Shown: positions 13,931 to 25,600 of the stretch, piece after piece
Position numbering within the stretch: the first letter of the stretch is position 1
Layout of the letters: every line of letters begins with the position of its first letter
NCBI GenBank assembly: GCA_003342895.1
Contig: PTFA01000272.1
Coordinates: 944,809-1,008,808, forward strand
Origin: Casuarius casuarius
Taxonomy: Eukaryota; Chordata; Aves; Casuariiformes; Casuariidae
Length of the DNA: 64,000 nt
Direction of reading: 5' to 3'
Program-made: the position numbers and the translations under genes
The notes under the pieces: generated by a model
The model's input: the letters and a program-made list of their open reading frames with translations, nothing else
Told to the model about the DNA's origin: nothing
Databases searched by the model: none

Positions 13931-16079
13931 AGTGTGTCACTAGGAGCTGGAGACAAAGCTCCCTCCTTGCTATGACCAGTCAAGTGTTTGAACTGGAAGT
14001 TCAGCTTAACAAGCAGTCCCGGTTCGGAGTGAGCAGGAGCTACGGTGGAAATACGGTGGGGATGGATTTGCGCAGAAATGTCTGGAAGCCTAATTATTAC
14101 TTTGGCAAAATCCCGTACTTATTCCTGAGGATGCTTTATAAAGCTTCCCTAATTACAGTGCTACAGAAGGAGCATGCTGAAATCTGGAAGGAAGAAGCTT
14201 GGCTCTTACTCTTATTGGGTTATAAAGCATGAGATCAGTCTTTTGTAGCCTTGGCAACTGACTGTGACTTTGGTAGGCGATAGGTATGTTACATGAAGGG
14301 GCAAAGGACATTGCTTAATAAAGAGGAGGCCTCTCAGTTATTGAATGTAGTATTAGCTTTGAGAAGGGGCATCTCTAGGCCCTCCAGTTTCACCATTTTT
14401 AACCTTGATATTTATAATTCCAGGTAATAATCCAGGTGTAGTAGACAATTTAGGTTATTCTAGCCACCCCGGGAAGCATCAGCTGTGTGCCATTTATGGA
14501 AATCTTTTCAGTTATGAAAATCTTTTCAGTTTTTGTTTACTACAACAAATCTTATAAAAAGTAAACAACATATATTCTTTATCCGTAGACCATATGTCCA
14601 AGAATGTTTTTTAAGTTGACACAACCCATTCTTCCTGTGTTTAGAGGAAAAAAAAAAATCCAGTCCTGGAATTGCTTTCCAACCATTATCTTAGATTTTT
14701 GGGAGAGCAGCTATGTTGTGTGAGGAGTTGGCATTTCTTAGCTGATCCCCAGGCTCGTCCACTTTGGTTTGCTTCGTGCTTTTGGCAAAGCCTGCGTTTC
14801 CCTGCCTGTAAGGAGAGTTGCGCTCACTACGGCTTGACTGTTTAAAAGTTATTTTTGTTAGATGGGAATGCTCTCTAGAAGCATGTTGCTTTTATTATTG
14901 CCCAGAATAATACTGTGACAGCGTCTGAAGAGTTTTACGCACATGGACGTTTTTCTGGGTGAGAGCTATTGACTTCTGCACTTGCACATGCTCTATTTAT
15001 ACATACGCTTGTTGGCTTTTAGCTCTTAGACTGTGTTGAACAGTCTTCAAATACTACTTAATGTTTAGTCGTAAGCCAGCATTGTATTGTGTTGGAGCAC
15101 CTCCAGTCTTCTGAATTTGAGTTGGCTGGGTAGACAGCACTGTATCTCATTTGGAGCTGTTAAGCCTGCTCCGTTCACAGGGTCTCATGGTCACTTTAAT
15201 GGAAAGTAGTATGAGGGAGTAGAACGGCACTGCAGAAATTGTCTACGAGTGTCTTAACAGCTAGGCCCCAGGGCTTCTCATCCTGCTGGATGCTGTACGG
15301 TCCCTGGGGTCAAAACGGCAAAAGGGCTCAATTTCTCGACCAGCTCCACTGTCCGTGAACAAGGGATTGAAGCTTCATTGCTGTCTTTTTCTTTTGGATG
15401 TTGGTTGTTACGTTGTTTGTCCTTAGACCTGCTGCGTGGTGGCACCTCAAAGGAATGCAAGCTTGCGGAGTGCTTGCCTACTGAATACGTACGTTAGATT
15501 GTTACCTCCAAATTAAAATGAACTGATGCGACAGGCTTATTTTAATGAGTGGGAATTTGACTGAAAAATTATTGACTTCTGATACTGTAAGAGCTGAATA
15601 AAGTGATGCCTGGCTCACACACCTTCTCTCTTTGGAAGAGAAATGTTGTGACTACTCAGTGTTATAAACAGAAATGCTCAAGTTAAATCTTGTCAGTGTA
15701 GATTCTGAACATGTACTATTTAATTTTTCCTGCTGTCCTTTTGATGCTTTGATTGTCATGGAGAAAAGGCTATTGAGTGCTGAAATATTGGTTTGGTTTC
15801 TAAGAAGTAGCTGGAGCTTTTATCTTAATTTTTATGTTGATATTTTGGCTCTTGGAAACCAGCATGGTCATACTCCAATGTGTCTATTTTTAGCAGGATG
15901 TTACAACTTGAAGCCTAGTACTATTGTTTGACGGCCAGAAATGCTAACTTTTCTGGTGCTTAGTTCTCACCTTTACAGTGTTTCTGTATATCAGGGTTTA
16001 AAAAGAGTTACAGCAGGAGAAAGGAGACAAGGAGGTATGGAACTAAAATTTGAGGACATCTCTCTGATAAATTTACTTG

Positions 16080-16222
16080 TTGGTCTTTGGCAATGAGTCT
16101 CTGCCTCAGCTTCCCCGTATATATCAAGATGCTAATGATACCTACTTCAAAGAAACTTTGTGAGGATTAATTAATACTTGTGAAGGCCTTTGAAGGTGAG
16201 AAAGCAGAAGTTGAAATATTAA
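16080..16222 (+). repeat. MIR-type CORE-SINE relic
   Basis: The segment follows the MIR consensus in order: a degraded 'gaccttgggcaagtc' block (16083-16099), 'ctgcctcagcttcccc' (16101-16116), 'gctaatgatacctac' (16131-16145), then 'ttgtgaggattaatta' (16158-16173) and a decayed 'aagcgctttgag' block near 16185. MIRs are old, immobile SINEs shared by amniotes. The match was made by eye against the remembered consensus and the boundaries are approximate. Confidence 0.7.
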
Positions 16223-19200
16223 AAGTTTCCATGCCCCAGGTAAATGTGCTGTGAACTGTCTTGAGTTCTGCTTTTTCAGAATCTCTTAAGCACCTCCAAA
16301 TGCTGGTTTAAAAAGCTATTTTGAGGGACTTACTTCAGTTGGACCATGGTGGTGAACACGTTTTGCAGGCATTGAGTCATGTAGCCATACCTGCAAAGTT
16401 AGTTACATGGACCTTTCCCCCCAAGGAAAGAAATAAAGATGATATCCCACGGCCTTAGTCATATATATAATTCAGAAGAATATATGTAGCAGGTTCATCC
16501 TGAAAAAGGTACCATTACAGCATATTCTGTTTGTTCTTCCCCAGGGCAAGTTTCTGTTCTTTTCAGTGTTTGACAAAACAGTCCACGCATGAGTGTCACA
16601 TGATGTGATTTATAGTACTCGTAGCAGTGTGCTCTTGAGCCTCCAGGTAGCCTGGAACAGATTGGAAGAGTGGTGCTCTCTGCCTTCCGTGGAAGTTAAA
16701 TACTTGTGATATTTTAAAATGAGAGCATTATATCTGGTAAAACACGTCTGTTTTGCATGTGATGCGCAATTAGTTATGCGGAGGGCAGGGGGGAAGGATT
16801 ATCAGATTCTTCTGCACCTTCTGCTAGGTGGTATCTCCTCTTTCCCTTCTCCCATTTTCCCAGCGATGCAGTAGGACTTCTGGACATTTAGAAGCATTGC
16901 ACTAGTCTGAGATGCTCTAATGCATTGTCAGTGAATTATGGGGTAACTTGGTCTGGTCTTTTCACAAAGGAGGAATTTGGAGAAGACATTGGAGTACTGT
17001 CAAAATTTCAGTGGTTTAGGATGTGAGGAGGCTGTGGCATGGATAGGTTGGCAGCCTCAGTAAAGGGATTATTTGGGCTCTGATATGCATCTGTATGCTG
17101 GATCGCGAAGCATGCTGGATTCAGGGCCAGGTTTTTGCTTGTCAATATGAGCTGTGGTGGGCACAACAGCAGGTAAGCGCTTGAGTTAGCTCTTGGTGAG
17201 AACGAGGTTTTTAGTTCTATGTGTAAGGACTCTAAAATTCTCTGTTTTAATTTGAATTTCCATGGATATGCAACAAGCCTTATAGAAATAGGTAAAAGGC
17301 TTGATTGGAAGACTGAAGCATTCAGATATCTTTTGTGTGAGGTCTACACCAGGCCAGCCAACATGCTTCCTGTAAGAGTATGATGTGTAAGTAGAGGTTT
17401 CTCTTTTGAGGCTTTCCTTGCTCCAGTTAAAAGGAAATACAGCAAGAGTTTTGGCTGGATATCTAGTTTCTTTGTTTTTTAAAGGTTTGCTGGTGTCGAA
17501 TTTGAAGCTGGAGTGAGTTGTTTCAGGCAGCTAGGCAGGTGTGGCGTAAGCAAGATGCCCGAGAATACTCTTTTCTTCTGGAGGTGTGATTCTGCAAACC
17601 TAACATGGAGCAGGTTGCAGAATCTGCATCATTAAAACCCTCCCTGTCAGCAGATGACTAAATAAAATTACAGCTTTAGAGGAAGTTTTGTGTTCTTGCT
17701 TGCAGGCACGTTGTGACGTCTTTGTGAGGCAAAGCGGCGGCGTGTGGGATTCAGACAGTGGGAAGCGCTTCTGGTGGCTCGGAGGTGTGGCTTCCTGGCG
17801 AGGCTTTGAGGCTCCGCTCAGCTGGATGAGTAATTGCCTTAAACACATTGCCTGATTTAGTGCTAGATCAAGCTGCATCTGGCACTGCTGTAACTGCACT
17901 TACCTGTAAAAATAGACGGGCACAATTTTCTAGAAATGTTGAGTGTGGGAGTCAAGTGAGCTAAATGTCCTTGGAATTGCAAGAATTTTAGGGGAAGTCA
18001 GTTCCTTCTGGAAGAACAGAAATTGATTTTGACAAATTCTGAAAAGGCCCCCCCGTTTTCACTATTTCATGTCCTTTTAGTGTCCAAGGAAAATGAAATC
18101 TTCAGTGTGGTGTTTCAGGGAGATTTACTGCCCCCTTCCACTTCTGCATTAATGTAATGTTTCAAAACTGAAGGAGAGTTCAGGGACTAACAGGGAAAGG
18201 CAGGTCCTGCCTAGTAGCTCTAAGCATTTTAGACTCTCAGGAGAAAAGATCCACAGATATAACTAATTCTATTATGAAATATATATGAAAATCAGATGTC
18301 GTATTGATGAAGATGTGTATTACTATGTGAACTGGACGGCCACCAAATAGAGTTCTTAAAATGTACATTCCTCACTTTATGCCCAGGTAGTTGAGGAAAT
18401 AGACCTGGAGCAATAAGGCTTTCTAAATCTGCTTCATACAAACTGGCTTGACATAATAATTTAAAAAGTGATTTTTTTTCCTTTTTGGCAAGATGCCTTC
18501 AACTCAGTATTGGGAATCATACTGTAAGAAAGCAAGAATAAGACAAAGGCTGTTGTGTTCAGGATTTAGGGAGGAAGCAGGATTACTTAACAAAGGTAAG
18601 CATCTGAAGTGGTATTAAAGTGATGGTGCAAAGATGTAAATGTAAAAGGATGGTGTTGGTTAAATAACAGGAGAGCTTCTGGACTAATAGGGTAGTTGCA
18701 ACCTTGTTTGTGGCGGCATTTACAGCTACATTGCCCAAGAGCAAACTTGTCCTATAAGGGTTTTGGCTTAGAGAAGCTGTATTAGGTTCTTGTGTCTCTG
18801 AACTCTATCAGGAAGTGCATCTCTTGCAGTTGGCTGGCTTCTTGCGTGGTTAATTACACAAAGGCATGGAATTTTGATAATTTGTTGTCAAAATTGCAGA
18901 TATTTCCATAGCACATGATGCTTAGCAGCCTGAATTTACCTAGTTACTTTTGTTTTTGGACACTTGGCTGAGTGTGTTCAGCATGAGGCCATTTCCTGCT
19001 GTTTTAGGAATGGCTGTGTTGAATTGGAGAAGTAATGATCAGAAAGGTGGTGGAGGCAAATACAGGCATATAGACAAGGAATGGCTTATTCGGGAGAGCT
19101 GATGAGACCAAACGGTTGTGTACTCTGTTTTTATGGGTTTTTTTTCAGCTTATGGGAAGAAACTCCCTGTTTACGGGGAGCAGGATAGCAGAGATTGAGT

Positions 19201-22200
19201 GATATCTAACAACTTTCCGACACATCATGCTTCCTCTGCTTCTTTGATCTCGGAAGATCTCTCTGGATATTCAACAGGCCCTGCAATGACGTGGTTTGTT
19301 ATCTAGCAAGCTCACGGTCTGGGATGGATATGGTGTGAATCCTTACCCTGGGTTTTCTCAAAATAGATGGTGTTCTTTAGGGAGCTCCCTCAGCGTGCTT
19401 TCCTTGGGCCTCCTCTGCTGACTTACCCCTCTCGATAACACCAAAACAAACCATTTGCTGGTTTAGTTATGAAAAAAGTTTTCTTCCTGCTTTTTGCTTT
19501 GTATGTTCCTCCTCCATCTCCTCCTTCTGAACAAAGACTGAGCTGAAGCTGTAAGTGGGGTGCCACCCTTCTGACGGTAGTTTTTTGACTGCTGGCTTCT
19601 CTGCATCTAGGTCCTCGTGGTAAGTTCTCCCTCTGCCTTGACGGAGCAGCTTTTCTCATCAGAGCAGAGCTCCATCCACCCAGCAGTCTGTACAGCGAGC
19701 TTGTAGATCCTGCCTCAGGCAACTGCACCAGGCCAGTTAGAGCAACTACGTTTTTCAGTCGTCTTCGTTGTATCTAAGTAACAGCACTCTGAAAGAGAAG
19801 CTGACATATGCCAAGCCTTGGGAGAAGGTGGGGGACGGAGAAAGGGGGGAAAGGGCATCTTTTATTTTCCTTTCTCGTTTGTGATGAATGAATTAACTGA
19901 GCTTTGGAGTGATGTTAAGTTCTTGGAAACCTTTGGCTTGCTTTGCGTGAAAGTGTTGGGAGTTGGTTTCCCTAGTGGTTGAGTTACGTAGCGAGAGCAA
20001 AATCTTCTGGGCAAGTCAGGAAGTGATGTGCCGCTCTTCCTCTTAGGCCGTTTTTCTTCTGCTTAAACTGACACACGTGCAAAGATAACGATACCAGTCT
20101 CTCTTACTCTTGTGAATGTGACCCTGCGTCAGCCCTCTCCATGCAGACATACGCCAAGGCAATTGCCAAATGCCTTAGATTGTATTTTTACTCCCCCTGT
20201 TGGCATCTTGGCTATAAAGTGTGTGTGTGCCTGAAGAGAAAAACCCGCTTCTCTAGCAGTCAGTTGTAAGGGGAGGGCAGTTAACAGCTGCTTTTTCTTC
20301 TGACTTGGCTTGAACCTGTTTTGGCAACAAATGCAGGTGGCTTGCGGGGTGGGAGAGGAAGGGATAGTCCTGAGCCTTAGTAGCTTCTCACTCCCACTGG
20401 GAGGCAATTATTTTATTTAAGATTTGAATCTGCTATCCTTGCTTAGGGTAAAATGCAAATGACTGAGTGCACGTTAGACGTGTCCTGTAACAGAGTATAT
20501 GTGAGCCACACATTTTCCTGCTTCTGGCTCTTAGTTGCATTCAGTAGCTGACTGCACTAGACACTGTTCAGTGCTGTTCTGGCACCTAGTATCCATCTGA
20601 ATTATACCCTGTCCTGTGCGTAATCACCTATACCATCCCACAATTCTTTTCAGTCCAGCAAAGTGCTTTTTTATGAGGGTTAGAAAACAGGATTACTCTT
20701 GAGGCCAGGGAAAAATGATGCTGCTTTGTGGCAAAGGAATGTCAGAGTAGGACCAGGACCACTGAGATCTCTAACAGCCAGCTTTGTGGCGTCTGGTCTG
20801 TGTCCAAGGATTCTCCTGTGGAGAAGGAGATGTTCCCCCCCCAAAGCACTTGGGAAGCTCGTTACTTATCTCCAGTTTCAGTATGTTTTCTTCTTACCCT
20901 GCTCTTGTTCAGATTTAAGTAGAGACTTAATTAACTGCAGATCGTTTTGTCACATGCTTGGCATGCAGTATGTTCTCTTAATCACCTGTCATGTGTTTTG
21001 GAAAGAACAATATTTTTGGTATTCTTTAGCATGCATAGTGTCTCTGCTGGAGCTGTTAGCATTTAGGATTTTAGAAATGAGCGATTTTTCTTAATTTTCT
21101 GTTGTATGAAGCTGTAGAGTGGTGGTTGGGGGGAATGAAATGAAAAATAAGTTTCTTGGAGTGCTTCTCTGTGACCATGAGCATTACCATTGGTCCAAAG
21201 ATCAGCTAAACCCTTGCATGTTTGATAATGCAGTTTAAACACTAGGTGAAACCTGGAGCACCCTTATCCTCCCCCTCTACCTCAGAACAATTTTTTGTAC
21301 CACTAAAAAAGAAAAATGCTATTCAATCCTGTGGAGAGCTGTTGAAAAATTGGCAAATACTTGGTAACAAGAAATGAAAATTGGGCAATGTTTGTATTGA
21401 AAATTCTCTGGCCTGGGATTTACTACTTTCTGTCCTTTCATTGGAATTGAGAGGTCAGTTTTCTTTTTCTAACAGAAATGTTTTCTTCACGCTTACATTA
21501 AAAATTCACACATATTGGCTTATCTGACACTTTTCTTCCCCAAATATTTGGAGTTTGGTGCATCTCATGTTTCTGGTATGCTAAGGGTTAATGTGCTGTC
21601 TGGGGTCACTGCCATCATTTAACATTCAAGTATCTAAACTTTTTTCTGATTCAGTCCATGCTTTTCAAACAAATGTATAGTTAAGAAGATGGTCTTCAGC
21701 AAAAGTGTTTTCATATTTTTGAACAACTGCAATTAAAAAACTAAGTTCCTAAACAGCACCAGATACTTGTAAAGTGTATTTTATGTTGCCATTTAACCCT
21801 CCCCCCAACTTTTTGACACAAGTATTAGAATCTAATACACTGCTGGTGAATCAAAGTAGCTAAGATACTGCTTTGAATTAGGTAAGACTCCAAAGTGCAT
21901 GCTTTTCCAAATAGTAGCTGCTTATTTCCAATGAATTAATAGTAACCTTATTTAACACACCATAGCTGATCTGAAAAGAGAGGGGTCTGGACCAGCTGAC
22001 CTTACCTCCTGAATGTACTTTTGCATGTGTGGTGACATTTTGTGTCCCTTGAAGGGAAGGGAGGTGATAGAAAGGACATATTATTTAGTACCCTATATTG
22101 TGGTGACAAGCTTCATCGCTGTTGAGGCTGAAGATTTTTATTTAGCAAGACTGTTGCTCTTGAAATGTAGCTATTGAAATTCTGAGGAAATAAGTATTTT

Positions 22201-22527
22201 TCTGGTTCTGTCTTGCCTGTGATCCAATTTGGTGAGACAGAGAGAAAGAGACAGGAGTCTAAGCATTCCCTGTTGTGCAGCTGCCTTAACAGTAGGGTGA
22301 CCAGGTGAGAATGGTAGGTAGCGGGGAGGGATTTAATTGCTTAAAAAAACAAATAAAAGCATCTGAAACTTACCCATCTCAGTTTTTGTTAAATACCCCT
22401 TTTTTACATGAAAATTGGGGAGTGGGATAAGTGACACTAATCTTGTGGTTGTGCGCGGCTTGTTCATTCCTTCCTTCTTCCTCTCTCTTCTCATAAGTTC
22501 TCTAAATATTTGCTCTCCCTTTTGCAG

Positions 22528-22694
22528 TGGCAGTCGCTCTTCTAAAACCTTCAAACCAAAGAAGAATATTCCAGAGGGGTCTCACCAGTATGAGCTGCTA
22601 AAACATGCCGAAGCCACGCTCGGAAGCGGTAATCTCCGAATGGCCGTTATGCTTCCAGAGGGTGAAGACTTAAATGAGTGGGTTGCAGTTAACA
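22528..22694 (+). CDS. MOB1B: MOB1B coding exon 2
   Basis: 167 nt. The acceptor is a pyrimidine tract plus CAG at 22525-22527; the donor is GTAAGT at 22695. The exon starts with the third base of F5 and ends with the first base of T61. It encodes G6-N60, including the basic N-terminal segment KTFKPKK with MST1/2 site T12, the invariant [19 protein letters not shown] helix with T35, and the first part of the Mob domain. Confidence 0.97.
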
Positions 22695-25600
22695 GTAAGT
22701 TGCCTAACCTGTCTTTTGTGAGGGGGACACTGAATGTGGACCGACAATTGCTGAAGGATAACTACGTACTACTTTCTAGTGTGGCGGGCTCTTCTGTCCT
22801 GCATACACCACTCTGCGCTATGCTGCAATTGGGAGAGGTGAAAGTCCTGTCATTTGGAGCTGACAGCTGCAGAGTGGCTCACTGAGACAAAAACTCCGTA
22901 TGCTCCATGTGGTAAAAATATGTTTCTGGTAACAAAATAATTCTTATTCTTAGTGGTTAAAGACTGAGCACTTGTTCACAAACAAGTGCTGAGGTAGAAA
23001 TGCCAGTGCTGTTTTTAGAAAACAGCCTGTCAGTACCTTCTTAACATGTCCAGTCTAGCACTTCTGCTATGGTTGTTGCTCAATGGTATAGCCAAGCCTC
23101 TACAGTGAAGTTTAAAACCTTACCTTAGCTAAGTGCTGAGGGCCAAGTCTGGAGCACATGAAGACTATAGTCACATATATAGCTTGGCTTTTGTTTTGTC
23201 TATAACAAACACAGAAGTTCATCTTTGCAGTATTCCTAAATCTAGTTTCTTGCTTTGTTTCTACCACATTGTCAGCCTTTGCTCTGGTAAGTTTTTGACG
23301 TGATTATTTCAACTTCCTGTAAGGCAGTTTCTCTTAGCTCTCTTTTCTCAGCCAGGGCAGGCCAAACAGTGGTGCCCAAACTAGTGTTTTCTGATTGCTT
23401 TACCAAGTTTCCTCCTCCTTCCTCTCCCTGCTTCATGATTTTGTTGCCTTTCTTCTGGCCTAAAAGAATGGATTAGCCAAAGTCCTATGATCCTATGCAG
23501 GCTGTGCAGGATTTGGGCTGCCCCAAGCCCTGGGTCCTGTCTGATTATTTTCTGATCTTTTGTGTTTTTGACTTCCTTGATTGTACAATGTTGATTGTAC
23601 ACTGCAGTGCAGTATAAATTGTACTCAAGATAAATGTTTTGTAATTATTTATTTTATGTGATTCTGTCTGTTTCTGCTTGCTCTTTGACACGTTTGGGAA
23701 GTGAAACTGTCGTATTGACCTCTACCTTCCAGGTCTTAATTAGCCACCTAGTGCTCTGGAACGTGAGCTGCCGCTGTTTGCAGGGAACATTGAAGTTGCC
23801 CACACCATTCTTAATAAAAAATTGTTCACACTGCCTTGCAGAACAGTCTAAAAAAAAGTCAGCCCATTTTTATGAGTAAGCTGTACTAAGGACCCTTCAT
23901 ATATTGCTTGCAACCTTCTGCTTTTGGTGGATCTCCCATTCCATGTCTTTTCTTTCCTATGTGGTAGTCGTCTTTTCCCCCTCCCAAATGACTTGACTGC
24001 TAAATTAGCTGGGTGGGGAAAGGCAGTGAAGCACTTACCACAAGGCAATGCCCACTCTTTTGTCAACAGCTGTGTTCTGTAATGAAATGGTCCTATTCCA
24101 TGCCTCATTGCAGCAAAGTGGGGGGGTTGATTTTTTTTTTTTTTTCCTCCCCTAGAAATGATTAACTAGCCTGATTAGCTGCTTCCTTGACTTAAAGCAT
24201 CCCTCTACTGCACCCGATACCAGTTAATGGTAGCTGTAAGCCTCTTCCATTGATCAAGATGTCTAATAAGTAAATAAAAGTATTACTTAGTGTGGTTGGT
24301 TTTGCCCTTCATGTACTGAGAGCACAGGCACAGCTGTACTCTTCTAATTCTTGCTCAACCCATAGCCTTACTGATGTTTTCCAGTAATGAGTTGACGACA
24401 TGTGAATTTTTAAAGTACGTGTTTTCAAACTAAAAAATTCTAAGGTAAGAAATGTATAATCAGTTTCTTCTCAGTTTCATTTGCAAACCCCTTGATTCCG
24501 AAAGCATTAAAAACAATTTGAGAAATAGTCCCCCTATTGCTTTATAGTTGATAAAAGTGAAAAAGTGTCTGGAAAACAAAGACATATTTGGAGGTAGAAA
24601 GGAGAATCTTGCTTAAATACAGCAGTGTAAACTTCAAGTAGAAAAGCACTTTAAAAAAGTAAACTAAACCCTGCAGACTTCAGAACCGTGAGTAAAAAGA
24701 GGAAATGAAAATGCACGCAGGCACTGTACTGCATTACACGTTTTGGAAGGGAGGTACCTGCATTTTTCATGTTTGTCAGACACTGCTGGCTTTGGCAGAC
24801 AGGTGGTATGTCTCATGCTCTTTTGAGAATTGCAAGAGTGGGCTTCACAATAATCAGTCACCCTGTCAAAGTCTGTGTGGGTTTTTTGAACACGCTTGCC
24901 TTGAGGCAAACATTGGGCTGTGGTTTCTTTTGGGAGTGGGGAATGGAAACTTAATTAACAGTTGTTCTGTACACTTAAGAAATAAGGGCAGTATATAAGC
25001 ACCTCTTGCTGTGTTTACAGTGTTAAATACCTCCTCTCCCTGCCCGAATAAGCTTTAACAGTCCTCATCCTCTGTAACTTTTTTGTCAACCTTTTCCTAT
25101 TTTTTTTTTTTTTGCTATTTTCTGCTGTTGCTTTTCCATGGGGGCGGGGGGAGTTGCTGGAGATGAACTGCGCTAGATGCATGCCCTACCAGTTTTTATT
25201 TGCTTCCCTTTTTTGATACCTGGAAAGTGTCATGATGCAGTTGTATCTTGTATTTTGCATCTGCTGAATAATATCTGTAGTTTGTTGCCATGATGTGCGT
25301 GTAGACTTTATTCTCTTGAAAAATCAGTGAGGGGAGCTAAAATACTCATCCCTTTCTTTCCATCACTCCAGTTCCTTTCATGGTACATAGTATCTGCTGG
25401 TGCTGAAATTCAGGATGTTGACCTCCTTTTCATTAGAGGACATGTAATTCTCTGTAGGTTTAAGTAAAGGACATGAATTTGGGTTGGTTACCAAGTACAA
25501 GCCACAGCACTGGCTTTCCTATAGCTCGGCACCAGATTAAGAAGAGGGTATTGCTGCTCTTAGTTCCACAGTGTCCTGCAGATTGATCGTATGAGAACAT

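Larger units (their letters stand above)
421..22527 (+). other. MOB1B: MOB1B intron 1 (3' ~22 kb), no coding sequence recognised
   Basis: This AT-rich stretch has many short open frames but none with a recognisable domain or with paired splice sites in a consistent phase. It ends in a polypyrimidine tract and CAG at 22525-22527. It contains poly-A/T and purine-rich simple sequence (2301-2339, 4741-4759, about 6010-6043, 8509-8522, 12954-12969), a short CA tract near 10690, a GC-rich islet at 13720-13930, and MIR-like relics at about 16080-16222 and, weakly, about 12365-12420. No tRNA or rRNA was seen. Confidence 0.7.

Noticed and set aside
21975..22012. 'ggtctggaccagctgacctt' resembling the 3' end of a CR1 LINE
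   Set aside because: Only about 20 bases match loosely, and the characteristic tandem terminal octamer of CR1 is absent.
22415..22885. 156-residue open frame spanning MOB1B exon 2
   Set aside because: It is exon 2 plus read-through into both flanking introns. Conserved residues stop exactly at the splice sites.
23480..23500. 'tcctatgatcctatg' resembling the CR1 terminal repeat
   Set aside because: Only two imperfect units and no CR1 body upstream.
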